Source of the DNA: Mermis nigrescens | Lineage: Eukaryota; Nematoda; Enoplea; Mermithida; Mermithidae | Assembly (NCBI GenBank): GCA_036768485.1 | Contig: JAVLUZ010000540.1 | Location: forward strand, 1-64,000 | Length of the DNA stretch: 64,000 nt | Reading direction: 5' to 3' | Shown here: positions 11,801-26,800 of the stretch, one piece after another | Position numbering within the stretch: the first letter of the stretch is position 1 | How the letters are laid out: each line of letters opens with the position of its first letter | Made by a program: the position numbers and the translations under genes | The notes under the pieces: model-generated | The model's input: only the letters and a program-made list of their open reading frames with translations | The model's database searches: none | Told to the model about the DNA's origin: nothing

Positions 11801-14800
11801 ACGTTGAGTTTCGGAAGTTCCCGTGATTTCTAAATAGAACAAAATAAAATTTCAATTGTGGAATAAGGCGCAGTGTCAAAAAAATCGGAAGTATTTCACT
11901 AATATGTTTGAAATTTTTATTAGGTAATCATAGGTAGCGCGTTAACGTGTACCTATAATATACTTGGGTACCCCTTGCACCCCCTTACAGTAACACTGGG
12001 ACACTTCTGTATTGCGCGGTTTTTTTAAAGATATACACATATTAAAATAGAGTATGCGCTCTTTTTTTGTTTTGTTCACACTTAATACCAAGTGTGTAAT
12101 TATCTTGTAAAGTATTGGCGTAACGAAGTTTTGACGCTTATTGAGAACAATTTCTAGGCAACTCAGTCTAAACGCTTCACACAGTTTATTATTGTCGAAT
12201 TGTAGAGAATGAATTCTCTGAAAACAGTATTTTTTGAATTTTTGCATTAGTCCTTGAGGGGAGGTTAGAGTGTGTAAAAATGTGCGGGTGTAAAGACAGA
12301 TTTTGGTCGTGTTTTTGTCTTCTTTATGACTGCCAAAAATTCGGGTTAAGAGTCCCAAAGTTTTTTCCGTTAGAAATGTATTTGGACTCAAGGGCTACTT
12401 TTTGTTTGCCAGCAAATTTTTTTACACTCAATGCAGAGTTAATCCAGGGGTTTCGAGTTTACAATCTAGTGGATGATGTAAAAACAGGTTTCAACTTATC
12501 CGGTTATAAGTCTGGACAAGTTAAATAGAATAAAAATAAGTGCGTTTCAAGTGCGACACGTCGGAGCAAACTTTGTTTAAAAAACCTCAGCATTGAGTTA
12601 CTTCTAGAGGTGTGAAGTTCGAAATCATGGGTGTCAGGTGGTGGGAAAACACATCTTCTTCCCTTTTTTGATTGGTCCAATTCTCCAATAGGATGCGGAA
12701 CAGAAGTTTTTCACACACAAACGTACTACAAGTCATAGGCTACAAATTGGCCCGACCCGAATTTCTTTACAGTCAATGGAAGTAAGGTTCAGATTTTTTA
12801 AGTTTGCACCTTGCTAGTGCACGAAAAATACGTTTCTTTAACCTTTTTTTAGTTTGCTAACTTAGCCGGTTATGAATAAAAACGCGCAAATTATACTAAA
12901 AATAAAGTAAGCCTCAAAGGTTACACATCGCGTTTGGACGTGTTCTTTTAACTCAATACTGAGTTAGGTGTGAAGGCGTAAAGTTTAAACTCTGGCGCGA
13001 AAAACACGCTTTTGCTGATTTTTGTCAGCCAACTTCTCCGTTTAAGGATCGGGTTGTGTAGACTATTCTAAAAATGAAGTAACGCGCAGGCAATTGCAAA
13101 CTGCACTTGGTCGGAATTCTCTACACTTGATTCTGAGTTATTTCTGGAGGTTGAAGTACCGGCTCTGTGGTGAAAAAGGTTATGGCAATTACTCTGTCTG
13201 CTTAGTTTTCCATGTATGAATTGGTATATCCGCACTGATATAAAAATAAAGAACGTCTTAGGGATTACACACCGCAGTAAGATACATTTCTTTACACTCA
13301 ATATGGAGCTTGTTTTGTAAGTGTAAAGTTCTAAGTCTGGGATGAAAACTCGTTTCTGCGTAAGTTTTGTTCACGATCTTTTTCCGTTATGAATAGAGGC
13401 ATGATCTCAATTCTAAGAATGCTTTGCGCTTAAGGTTCACACATTCTACTGGGCGACTTATTTTGCACTCAGTGGAGGTGTAAAGTAGTTTACACTGAAG
13501 AATTACTTTATTCCCAGAGTTTTGTGGAGGGTCACTTTTTAAAATGTTATTCGAAACGTAAGGATTACGAATTAAATTTTTGACATTCTTTAAACTCAGC
13601 AGTTGTGTAAAGTTTACACTAAGAAATATCTTTAGCTTAAGACCATTGACGAAGGTTAAATTTTTTAAAGTTCTCTGAACCATATGATATCTTTGTACTA
13701 TAAGGATTAAGAAATTATCTACGATTTTCTTTACAACCTATAGTTGCCTGGACTTCGCACTTCAGCTTAATTTCAGCTTCAGTAGGTTGTAAGTTGTACA
13801 AGCTACGATTTTTCAAACTGTTCTCTGTAAAATCAGGATTACGAATCTGACTTTGCTTTTTGTGACTCAATCGCTGTGTAAGGTTTAAACTAAAAATTGA
13901 TTTTAATTTAAAACATTGTAGAAGGTAGCTGTTTGAAAGTGTTATCAATAATATCGTGATTACGAATGATAGTCTGTTTCATTTAACTTTGAGGTTTCTG
14001 AAAAAATTTAAAGTGACTACAAAAGTGTTTTAAACTAATAAAATTAATATGATATTCTACAGTATGTCGAGTCACTTGGAGACGTATGCCAGTGTTAAGC
14101 CGCATTACTGCATCAAAAGTTTAAACCGCTTTTGTAGCCTGATTCTTGTGGAAAAATTTCAAAGAAAACCGCAAAGTTAAATGAAACAGACTATAGGAAA
14201 GGAGATGAACAATCTTGTTTCCTGTGATGTTCAGGTGTTGTATTTCATTTGACAACTTACCTATGACTTTATTGATCGATTCACTCAAATCGGTCGGATT
14301 AAGAGTAGGGCATTAGCAAAGAAATATGCTCTGATGGAACAAAAAGGACAAATATACTTACTTGGAATAGCGGATCATAAAAGATGTAAAACGAGGGGAC
14401 TAGGAAAAGCCACCTATGCGCGCAAAAAATCATAAGAATCTGTTAAAAATCAGACTTTCTCCAAGCAACAAAAAATTGAAGTATATTCTGCGGCCTTGAA
14501 ATAGTTGCCCTCTTAAAAGATTTCTCATTTGTGTACTGGAGAGTTTAGAAGTAAACTGACTTGCGCTAGATAGCCGAAATAGTTGGACATCAATATCGCA
14601 TTTTGATGACATCAGTCAAATGGCTCAATAGATGATTTCAAAATGCTGTCGTTATGGCTGGAAAGTTGTATAGAGAAAAAACCTGCATTTAGCTAATTTC
14701 GAATGCGTTTTCTTGTCACTTGTAAATAAAAATGTTTTCGGTGCTTCGTAATGAATTGACGACCGGATTTCTTAAGCACTCATATACAGGTTGATCCAAA

Positions 14801-17800
14801 AAAAACATTACCCACGGTTTGTCATAGCTTTAGAACCACAGCAGCAAGGCACCTAAAATTTGTTTTTAAAACAAACAAAAAAGGTCCGTAACACAAATGC
14901 AGAATCTTGCACTCATAGCTACTCCAGCAAAAATAATGTTTTAAAGTTTTTCAAAAGTGCTCATTTTGAGAAAAATACTGCATATCCGATTAACTATCTG
15001 TTTGTAAATATATTTTCTTGCCCCAAGCAATCACTCATTAAATTTTTTCTTTTTCTGAGTGATAAACGAAACGTTCAAAGTTTTTTAAGAAACAAGTTCA
15101 ATATGAGGTTTTTGCAATCTATTCTAATTATGCTGTACCAACGGAGTAAAAACACCGCAAAAATTCATCAAAACTGCAACTTGCAACGTAATTAAGTTTT
15201 TGTGCCAAGCTCCTCTATAGACGCTAAAGTGGCTATGATTCCATCTCAGTTAACATGCTCACATAGTATTTTACTAATTTTAAATAGTATTTGTGCTAAA
15301 CGCACAAACAGCAGGGACTTTCCTTGCAAAACTGTTCATCTGCACTATGAAATTTCATGTTTTTTTAAATATACCTATGCAACATCTAAAGAACGGGTCT
15401 GTATGGTAATTCAAAAATATGCAGTCTTATTGTAGACCTTTTTGTCTGTTGTATAAAAAAAATTTCAAGAGTTTACCTAGCCTGGTTCTAGAGATATGAC
15501 GTGAAACTCGGGTAATGTTTTTTGGACCACACTGTATATGTCCAAAGCTCAACGAAATCCTTAATTAATCACGGATTCGCGGGTTGCTGTTTTTTTAGTT
15601 GACTTATATTCTGATAAAATTTTTTTAAATTCAGCTGAATTTCTGGAAGGACCCGAGAGGCATTGGCATACCAAGCGATATAATGGTTTCGAGCAAATTT
15701 GCCGAAAAGTTAGAGCAGGCGTTTATGGATAGACGTTTGTCATTCAGTATAATCATAGATGATGTGGAAAAGTAAGTTTGATCGTGCTGGCGTTCTGAAA
15801 TATAAATTCGACGAATTATTTTATTTTCAGACTGATTATTGATAAAGAGCATAAGCCTCGAAATCGCACTAAGTTATGGGAGCAACGTCTAAATGATGAT
15901 TTCACAAGAATACCAATGTACGATTTCAGAGCGTACCACAGTTACCGAACAGTAATAAAATTTTCATTAGTGTGAGAAACAGTGGCAAAAAGATAAATGT
16001 CTTTTAGATGATCGCTTATTTGTATTTATTGCAATCTCGATTTCCCAACATTGTGAGACTCTTTGAATTGGGTACAACGCACGAAGGCCGTGTCATAACC
16101 GGAATACAAATAAGCATAGATGTGTATATTAGGGCCGGTCTGGGGGTCAGAGAGCTTGTTGAGCCACATGCCTCACAAACTGACATAAAAAATTTTTTGA
16201 AAAGCGTTTTTAATAGAGAACTCACAAACTAGCATTTGCTTATCTACACTTTATGATCATTCCCATGCACTTATGCAGGGAAATTTTTGATTTTTATCTA
16301 TTTTTGGCCTTTATTTTCTCCATTTCCCTCAGAAAATCTCCCATTTTTCCATTAAAAGGGTCTACACCAGACATACGCGTGAGGATTAAGGAAGTCTAGA
16401 CCATAGGTGGGCAGTACCAAAATTCTGGGGGAGGGTGTGTGCAAACGGTCAAAAAGTGGTCATAAAAATGGTGGTATGGCGAAAAAACATCATTTTTCAA
16501 CGTTTCTCATCCATTAGCATCACAAAATTGCGAAAACTAAACAATTTTCAAAAATTGAATTCTGAGTGGTTTTGTTTTTTGAGGTAGAGGTATTCGGCCT
16601 TCTGGGGATGCTTTGCATACCCCAAACCTCCCCCCACGCCTTCGGGTAATCTAGACCTCTAGAACGGAAAATGAAAAGCTTTTTGGGGAAAATGAGGCAA
16701 TATGACGTTCAATCGAACATTTTCTTCGAAAGTGCTTGAAATTGATGAGAAACAGCAGTTTGACCTAATTTTGAACACTATTTTGCCGTTTATATTTCAT
16801 AAAAGAAAAATATTTATTACAAATAATATTACCACAAATATCCTAATATATATTAGTTCAATTATTTTTTGTTACATAATATTACTAATATTATTAGTAC
16901 GAGTAATACTATTACTAATTAGTAATAAGTATTACTCCATTATTTTCTGTTTCACAAGGCACTAATAAATATTACTAATATTATTACTAATTTTATTAGT
17001 ACCTGCGTATTGTTGATCGTTGTTTTGTGCATTGATTTGCTTTTTGTGTGCAGATTTTGTTTTTTTGCATTCACTTATTTAACTTTTAATAATTTAGCCT
17101 TAAGGACTTTATCATGCCAAAAGATGACGAGATTAAATTATTATTATTGAAGCACATAAATGATTTAAAGAAAATTTTATTCGCCTTTTTGATGATACTA
17201 TAACTGCCAGCAATAAGCAACAAGAATGGCTTAAACTTTCTATACAAATTCTAAAAATGAAAATTTGCATATATATTACTCATGCATAACATCGAGTGGT
17301 CATACAAAAAATGTATGCCTCAGAGAAAATCCTGTAATTTTATGAAATGTAGTCAAAATTATCTGAAATTTCGCAGAAGTATCGTTGACTGATTGTACTT
17401 ACTAAGAAACTAAATTTCACATACATAGGAGTGAACTTAAGATAGAGAAGGTACTAATACCCTCAATCATTGGTGAATTAAGACTAATGAAAAATGAGGC
17501 GAATATCGGATGAGATTTTATTAGTATTAGTGCCACTAATATATTTATGAAACAGACAGTAATAAATCGGCTACTAACGTGGTAATAATATTGGTGATTC
17601 TAGTAATATTTAATAGTAATTTGGAAATATTTTATGTAACGGCCGACTAATATTTTAGGAAACCGGTATTTTCTGATACAAATATTATTACTAATATTTA
17701 TTACTAATATCATGTTTTTTTGTGCAACAGGAATTCCTAATAAATATTACTAATATCAACTAATATTTTTTATGAAACCGGGCCCAGGACTCAATTGGAC

Positions 17801-20800
17801 TCCCAGATCGGCTGATATCCCTGCCCTAATCGGTCATGCTGTGCATCTATAAGGTCTACTACACTATACGTGTTCGGGGCCCCCTCGCAAAATGGCTGCG
17901 CTGCGACCCCCACTATTGTCCAATATTCGTCTCACTTTTACAGCACCGCAGTGGTTTGAAACTTAAGATCATAGGCGACGTATAATTTATAATTCGTAAA
18001 TCAAATTTACTAACTAAGAAGTGACAACAGAATCATAGGTAGCGCGTGAGCGCGTACCTATAATATACTTGGACCCTACTAAAAGTGAGTACCCCCTACA
18101 GCTATAACGAGACAATTATGTATAGTGCGGTTTTTTTAAAAGATAGATAATTAAAAAAGCTTTTGTAGACTTTTTGTTTACACTCAATAGCCACTGTGTG
18201 GCGAGCGTGTAAAGCTTTACAGTAACGTTGTAACATATAGTTTTTTTAAATTTTGGTCGGTCACACGATTTTGCTACCGCAGTTTTGCATTCTGGATAGT
18301 CTGGTTTTTTTTAAATGTAAACAATTAAATAAGCTCTATATACTTTTTTAATTTTTTCAAGTGACTTACTTCCGGAGTGGCGGTGTAAAGTGTGTACACA
18401 TCTAGGCTTGAAAAAACACATTTTGGTCGAGTTTTGACTTGTTTATGTCTCCTAAAGTTTTTGGATAAGAGTCCCCCAGAAACCTATCTAGGGAAATGTA
18501 CTAGGGACTAAGGACTACACACTCAAAGCGGAGTTATAGTCTGTTTCACACAACTTCGTGTATAACTTCTAAGAAATTTCATCGACAGTAGGCCAAGGGT
18601 TACGATAATTAAATATCAGATAAATGCTTAAATGCTATAATTGCAATCTGTCAGCTTATTGACGGAGATAGTTTAAAAAATTTATGACCGAAGTTGTGCG
18701 AAACAGACTATAGATCTGGGGGTTCAAATTTTACACTCTGGATTGTGGAAAAACAGATTTTGTCTCAGATTTATCTGTCAACTTTTCCGCTTATAAGTCC
18801 AAATAAATTGAATAAAATGTAAATAAAGTACTTCCTAAGGGCTACTTGTCGCAGCGAAACGCGTTTAAAAATGCAATATTGAGTTATTAATGGGGGTGTA
18901 AAGTTCAAAATCAGGGGTGTAAAATGAGCGAAAAATTACGTTTTTTTCCCTATTTTGATTGGTAAATATCTCAAATATTTTGCGGAAGAGAAGTTTTGCA
19001 TATACAAACGTACTACAATTTAAAGGTTACAAACTTGTTTAAACGGAATTTCTTTGCACTCAATGGGGAGTTAGATTCAGATCTTTAAAGTTTACAATGG
19101 GGTGGAAATAGAAAAATACGTTTTTTGTCCCTTTTTTAAGATCAAAATTTTCTCCGTTTAGAAGTTTGGATAATTCAAATAATTTAAAAACAAAGTACTT
19201 TTTAAAAGGTACACGTCACAGCAAATTGAGTTTGTTTGCATCAATATTCAGCTTTTTCGGTAGGTGTAAAGTCAAAAAGTGGGCGTGTTAAACGTGTTTC
19301 TGTCTTGTTTTTTTCCGCCAACTTCTCCGGTTATGAGTCTGGACATGATCACAAGTCTTAAAAAACATCTCAAATCAAGCGTCATACGTCTCTTGGGCGC
19401 GTTTGTTCACACTCGACAGTGGTGTAAAGTGGTTTACATCTGATATTTATTTGTCTTTAGGCCATTGTGGAGACTTAATTTTTTCATAAATGTTGATCGT
19501 AATATCAAAGTAATACCAGGATTACGAACCCGACTCAAATCTTCTTTACACTCTGTGGTTGTGTAAAGTTTACACTGCAAATTATTAGCTCTAGGGCCTT
19601 GCAGAAGCTTTTTTTCAAAATGTTTTACGTAGCGTCAGAATTACGAATCTGATTGTTGTTTTTCTCTACACCCAGTAGTTGTGTAAAGTTTTCACTATTC
19701 ATCACTATTCATTTATTTGCAATGTTTAGTTTTTACTACAAATTTATTTTACTTCCAGAACGTTGCGAAACGTCATTTTTTGGGATATGTTCTGTAAGAT
19801 CCGGAATACGAATCTGACTGTGCGTTTTCTTTACACCCAGTAGTTATGCTAAGTTTACACTGAAAATTAAATTAAATTTCGGAGCGTTGCAGAAGCTTAA
19901 TTTTTTTCAAAATGTTTCATGTAACGTCAGAATTACGAATCCGAGCGTAAGTGTTCTTTAAACCCAATAATTGCGTTAAGTTTATGCTGAAAACCTTTGA
20001 TCTGTTTAGATAAGTTAAAGTTGTCTTGTTTAAAAAATATAATGCTGATTTTCAGAACAATATGTTTTCTGCGTTCTTGGACTGCTGTCATTATTGTGGC
20101 ATGTTACTGTATGTGTTTACTGACTGATTTACTCAAATCATGGTAATTTGAAGTAGGGTACTAGCTTAGAAAAAAGCTCTGATGGAACAAAACAGACGAA
20201 TATACTTGGGATTGTGGATTATTAAGTATGTAGAAGGAGGAGACTAGGAAAAAGCTACCAATGTAATGCCTAAAGTCGCAAAATCTGTTAAAAGTCAGAC
20301 TTACTCTAAGAAAAGCAAAAAATCGAAGTATATTCTGCAGCCTTTGAAAAAGTGTAACCTTCTTCAAATAATTTGTAATGCTTCACTTCAGTATGTATAA
20401 ACATAATCTAAAATGTTTACTTCTTGTAAATTGCTTGTTAGTTGCAACGCTGACTTGCTTCGTATCCCGATTTATAGAAAACTAATTGCAATTGTATTTA
20501 AACATGTTTTATTTTGTTATCATGAGCATTAGCAAGTAAACTTTGGCGTCAATTGATTATGCACACAATCGTTGCGGGCGGCGTACCTATACCTGTAGTC
20601 TGTTCCACGTAAGCCTATGCCTTTGCTACTGCTTTGAACCAACAATTTCTTTGATTGTTCTTTAATGCATCGATGTTTGCTATTTCATTGAATTGGCTTG
20701 CAAAGGGCATGCAGACCACACCTGGCCGTGAGGGGAGGTTTGGAAGGTATGCACCCCCAGAAAACAAAATACCCCCAGAAATCAAAATACCCCCAGAATT

Positions 20801-23800
20801 CAATTTTTAAATTTTTTTTGTTTTTTTCGAAATTTTTTGATGCCAATGGATAGTGCTCCATGAGAAACGTTGAAAACTGATGTTTTTGTCACCATATCAC
20901 CATTTTAAGGCCATTTTTTGCCTTTGAAAAATTTTGCACCCCCCCCCCCAGAAGTTTGGTGCTGCCCACGTATGATGCAGACATTAGAGCGCGCGACATT
21001 AGAGCGCAACGACATTAGAGCGCGCGACATTCGAGCGCGCGACATTAGCAAAGTCGCTCCTAGTTTACTTCACCTAATTTTCCATAGCTACTACGGGCCG
21101 TATCACAGAAGGTAAGGTAAGACTTGCCTTTTGGTAAATTAGCTACCCTTAGGTAAACTCTAGGTTAGGTTAGAGATTGCCATATCACAGAAGGTTGGGT
21201 AAGGTAAAGGTAAGGTAAAGCTTTGGTAAATAAAGACAAATTTGCCCAATGATCTTACCCTTGCTAAGAGCAGAGGTAAAGGTCTGTTAACATTCAATTA
21301 GTCTACGTTTTCAATGGATTTGATCGAATTTTTGGATGATGCAAGTGAAAACGAGGAAGATTTATTCTTTCATGCACACCGGCTCATTAAACGGACTGAA
21401 CCGTTTGAAATTTACAATGACCGACAATTTTATATGCTATACAAATTTAGCAAGGTCAATGCCCATCGATTAATTACTCTGATTCACTGTTTTTTTCTGT
21501 ACGAGTCAAAGATTTTGAGGCTCATACAAAGATTTTCAGAGCCATCTTTGTACAACGTACAAAGACTTTTTGGGGCAAAGTAATAGTAATTTTAACACTT
21601 TTTTGAGTAGTTTCTAGCAAACTTTCGAAAATTTCAGGCGCTGCGCGCCGAATATCATAATTACATTGTATTTAGCTCCAAGCGCTGGCATTAAACACTC
21701 CAAAATCTATCTTTGAGCATCTTTGAACAGATTTCAGCATCTTTACATCCATTTCTACTGTTTTCTCAAGATTTTATGCAGAAAAAAGAACTATTAAATA
21801 ACTTTGCACTGTTTTCTGCTGTTTGAAGATAAAATTGACTCTTTTATCTTTGCGTTGCATTAAATTCATGAGCAAATTGGTGTCTATTATGAGATTCACT
21901 CAGCACATTGCAATCGCTTTATTATTTATAATTGTGTAACACAAGTTATTTTAATTTACTGAGTCGAATTTTATGTGTAATTTCAACCCAAGACTCATGA
22001 GAGTTTTGGCGTTTCGGGCCGAACTAATAACCAGTTGAATTTAGGACAAAGTTACACCTTTTGCGAAGCGTGCGGGTCACAGATAACAATCTAGTAGTAT
22101 GTAAAAATGTGTACATTCAATAGCATATCTAAATGTTATATGTACAAAAAAAATTTCGCTCGTACAAAGAGTTTTTCCGAGATCTTTGTACATGTACAAA
22201 GAGGCTCGTACAAAAAAAACAGTGCTCTGATTTCACCCTATCTGAAACAAAGAAGCACACGTCGTCATTATTTTTTATCACCCGAAGTTCATGTAAGCAT
22301 ATGCACGTTACATAAAATCAAGCTAGAAAAGAAGCAACATAATTTTACGATTGATAATATTGGCTGGTCGAGGCAATGTGGCCATCTGAATCACCGGAGT
22401 TCGAAAATATTGACATATGAATTTGCCTTCTCTGAATGAATACAAATCAATTTAATTTGTATTTTACAATAATCCAGAGAATGTCAGACGCTAAACTGAA
22501 CGGATTTGCAATAAAAATGATAAATTTTCTCGTCTACCTAACGTTTACCCTTAGGTACTTACCTTGCCATCACCCACCCGTCTGTGATACCAGAGCTTGG
22601 CAAAACATAGGTAACTTACTAGGCTGTGTAAACCTTAGGTAGCTACCTAGACTTTACCCAACCTTTAACTTTGCCATACATTTACCTTACCCAACGTTCT
22701 GTGATTCGGCCCTACATAGATAACTTGCTGCTTTTTCAATCTTTTTTGGTTCAATGGTTTTCCGCAGGCGCAGAAAAAACTTCAATTTTTTGCGTTGCTT
22801 AGAGAAAGTCTGATTTTTAACTGATTTTGCGACTTTAGGCATACACATAGGTAGCTTTTTCCTAGTCCCCCTCCTTTTACATCCTTAATAATCCACAATC
22901 CCAAGTATATTCTTTTTTGCTCCATCGGAGCATTTTGCTAGTAAAAAATGTATTTCATTACAGAAATGTTTTTATCCCGCATTATTGCATTTCAGATAAG
23001 CTATCCTATAAATGATGAAAAAAAACCCGCTATTTGGATCGATGGTGGAATGCACGCCAGAGAATGGCTATCCCATGCCACTGCCATGTATTTTGTGCGC
23101 ACGGTCAGTTAGCTAATTAATTATTAATGGTCAATCAAGTCAAATTCAAAATAAAAAAGTTATAAACTTACGGGTATGAGCATGCATGGGTAGCGCCTAA
23201 ATCTGGCAGGTTTGGGAGAAATAAAAAATTACGTTTCAGAAAAGTGCCGAAAAAAGTTGATTGTAAGGCAATAATACATCATTTTTCAACCTTTCTCATC
23301 GAATTCTATCCCTTGGCAACAAAAAAAACCACAAAAAACAAAAAAATCGAAATATGGTTCTGGAAGGTCCAGTTTCTTAGACCCCTAACCAAAGCCCATG
23401 CGAATTGTGAGAGAATTAGTTACAGGTGAAGTAGTTAAACCAGGTTTTCTGAACAATTTATGTTATATATCTTACCCAAATTAAAATAGTGTATACTATT
23501 ACTTCATTTATATCTTATGAGGTACACTATGCGCAAAACTAACTCGTAGTCTGAAATCCGGAATTTCTGACCTTTAAAATAGAAAAAATGCTTAAAAAAA
23601 TACATAGCTAATTTTACGTACACCAAAAACTATATAATAAATGTTCACATAGATGATATATTTTCATGAATATATGCTGAATCAGATAATTCTTCATTAA
23701 TTAATTTAAAGAAAAAAGTGATATGATAATGGAATAATTAAAAAATTATTTAAAAAGATTTTATGTCATTGGCACGTCTCTGCAGGCTGAGTGAGTTGAA

Positions 23801-26800
23801 TTTTCGAATTCATCGAAGAACTAGTGGTTTTAAGCAACACTATTTGATTAAAGCTAATTGCTTTCTTGCCAGACCTTAAAAATACGTGGATTTCCACTAT
23901 AAATGTACAGCAAGAAAATTCTGGGGGTGAAATCGCCAAAAGCTGCCAAAAATCACCAAAAATGTTACTAAAAATAGAAATCTGGGGGTCTACAGTGGGG
24001 TTTTCAACTTCTGCCGGGGTGTACACCTCTAAGACTCTCCACCCCACCCCACGCACATGTGTGGTTTCCATTCTTAGAGCTGTATTTGAGGGTTCTTGTC
24101 GCCTAGCGAAACGAATAGCATTTGAGAAAACATAATTCTGTATTGAAAGAAATGTGTTGTTCAGCTGGCAACAAGATATGGTCGCGACAGCGAAATAACT
24201 TACTTGGTTCGTAATTTTACCTGGCTGATTGTACCTTGCACGAACCCCGATGGATACGAATATAGCAGAACATCACCGGCCCCTGCGGTAATTTTTTCGT
24301 TTTCCGAAAAATTTTGCCGCTTATGATCTCAGATGCTCCTTAAAGAATATTCACAAAAAATCGTAGTACATATGTACATAACTCATCTTTCTTAAGTCCA
24401 GTGCGGACTGCATTTTAGGGGTATAGGTAGCCGTCCCCTTAGCAATAACGGATCCAAAATTTTTGTGAGGGGGCGGTATCCCGGCCTTTTCCAAGACAGT
24501 TAAAATAGATTCAAAATCCGCTTTGCAAAATAACGTTTTTCGTCGTTTTTCATTGTCTACTTTTATTTAAAATGACTCCTAGCGCAATTTTTTTCAAAAA
24601 ATTCATAAATTTTCGACAACTCTGTGCAGAAGAATACTTAACTTTTTTACAGTGTCGAGTGAAATTAGGCAAAAAGACGTTTTACGTCGTTATTTTGTAT
24701 TTCAGCACTTGCAGCAAAGCTAATTAAATCATTTGGCACAAAGTGCCGAAATTTTTTGAAATTTATGCTTAAAAAATAAAAAGAAAAGTACAAAAAATAG
24801 CTTTAAGGCTGCCAAAAAAATAAGTGAATGTAATTAATAAGCATTATCAGGTGCGAAGCGCCAGAAATATTTGAAAATAGTATATATGTTTTCAGGGTAA
24901 AATTGGGAATTCATAAATACAAACATGGAAGTTAAACCTTCGCCATAAGTAAGAGTATTGTTTTTGTACAAAAATGTTTATTCTCTTAGACGGATTTAAG
25001 GGAAGCGGGGGGCTGTCCCTATTGGCCCAAAATAATTGGCGAGATAAAGAATGAATGTATAATTTGCAATGATTTTTGGTCGTCAGTGATCATAATTTTA
25101 CAAATTTATCCGGCGCTTTGCGCCGAATATTACCTATTAATGACATTTATTTACTTTCCTGGCGTCCCGGAAGTCATATTTTTGCTCAGGAAATAGGTTT
25201 TAAAACAATTTGAAGAACAGAAACAGCTTTTTCAGCATAGTTTTCTTCTATTTTAAAGCATCACTTTTAAAAATTTTTGGCTTTCTACTTCTAATGCTAT
25301 ATGTACATATATGCATAGAGCAGTAATTGAGCCTTCTGAGCGTTCTTCCGATTTCATTTTACAGATTTTAACTAAAACCAAATAAATTAATGATTTCTTC
25401 GAGCAAATTGTCGAAAATTGTAAAATTTTTCGGTAAAATTTTGCGCCAAGCAGACAACGCAAAAAGTCGAAAAACGTTATTTCACACGTGAAGGGCTTAA
25501 ACTAATTTTCGACTGTTTTTGGAAAAGTTGGAGCACCGCTTCCCCATAGGAAAATCCTAGACCCGTCGCACTAATTCTTGGTTGTATTAGATACTGTTCA
25601 TAAAGCTTTTATTTTGTATTCCTCATTGTACATTAATTTAAATGTTTCTGTAGACGTATATCGCCGATGCGATAAACTTTCTGCCTTTCTTTCTTGAAGC
25701 GTGTGTGTCTTATAGTGCATAATTTGATTTATTTTTTCGCCTAATGAAAAAAATACGCGTCATTCTGAATTTAAAACTGTTCACCCATAGAACTAGCTGA
25801 ATCGTTTTAATTTGTCATCTGCATCGAATCAGGGAGAACTGGCGAAGAAAAATGCTCCGATGGAACAAAAAGGACGTCGTACTTAGAATCACGCATCATT
25901 AAGGACATAAAAGGAGGGGACTAGGAAAGGTTAGGTATATATGCCTGTTAAAGTTGTAAAGAATCTACTAAAAATTAGACTTTCCCTTGAAAACGCAAAA
26001 AATCGAAGTATATTCTGCGGCCTGCAGAAAGGAGTTGCAGCAATGCAACTTCGACGTAAAAATGAAAAATATGAAAAGCATATCCAGAAAAGAAGCGACC
26101 ACTAATCAAAAAACGACATTGTGCATTCTAATGTTAGCAAAAGACGCATTGCTAAGGAGCAGAACTTAACAATATAATGTGCTTGTCATATTTCATTCAA
26201 TACACCATTGACGATTAAGTAAATATTGGTTATAAATTGAAAGAGAAATTTGGTATTGGTTAGAAACTTAATCGGTTATTTAAACACAGCAAAGCTTCCT
26301 CGTAATCTCTTTTCTGAGCCAGTGAACAATGTTTTGTTAAGGTACGCTTGTTTCAGAAGCCGCAAAATATACTTTGATTTTTTGCGTTTTTTAGCGGAAG
26401 TCTAATTTTTAGTAGATTCTTACAACTTTCACAGGCTAACATAGTCAAATTTTTCCTAGTACAATCCTTTTATGTCCTTAATGATGCGTAATTATAAGTA
26501 TATTCGTCTTTTTGTTCCATCAGATCATTTTTTCGTTAGTACCCTACTTTTAATTAGCAAAATTAAGTTTTTTAAACAAGGCGACTTAATACCATATTTT
26601 AAGAGATCAAATGTTTTCAGCGTAAACATTACGCAACTACTTGACGTAAAGAACAATTATCCTCAGATTCGTAATATTGACGTTACATGGAACATTTTGG
26701 AAAAATCAAGCTTTTGCGACGCTCTGAGACTAAAGTTAATTTTTAATGTAGACTTTACACAACCACCGAGTGTAAAGAAGATATTAGTCGGATTCATGAT

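Larger units (their letters stand above)
21095..22712 (+). mobile_element. PIF/Harbinger element with interrupted transposase
   Basis: Terminal inverted repeats gggccgtatcacagaa and ttctgtgattcggccc are flanked by the 3-bp duplication tac (21092-21094, 22713-22715). The related repeat at 11380-11405 retains the unoccupied site, confirming the ends. Subterminal ggtaaggtaa motifs are abundant. The inside carries a HARBI1-like transposase remnant split by a 740-bp MITE. A 3-bp duplication with a HARBI1-like frame fits Harbinger. Confidence 0.85.
18033..22941 (+). mobile_element. Helitron-like element, copy 3, with nested insertions
   Basis: TC at 18033 follows A and starts the 5' hairpin. The 3' end has the stem-loop gctccatcggagc, then attttg and ctag (22938-22941) before T, which is the textbook Helitron 3' arrangement. 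The 4.9-kb span contains a 174-bp MITE (18537), MITE-A (20717), and a Harbinger element (21095) holding another MITE. Subtracting these leaves about 2.85 kb, near copy 1's length. It lies in carboxypeptidase intron 4. Confidence 0.85.

Noticed and set aside
14860..15195. 111-codon frame in the mariner-like element
   Set aside because: No DDE/D residues or helix-turn-helix pattern could be recognised; the element looks non-autonomous.
16016..16225. 69-codon minus-strand frame
   Set aside because: It is antisense to carboxypeptidase exon 4.
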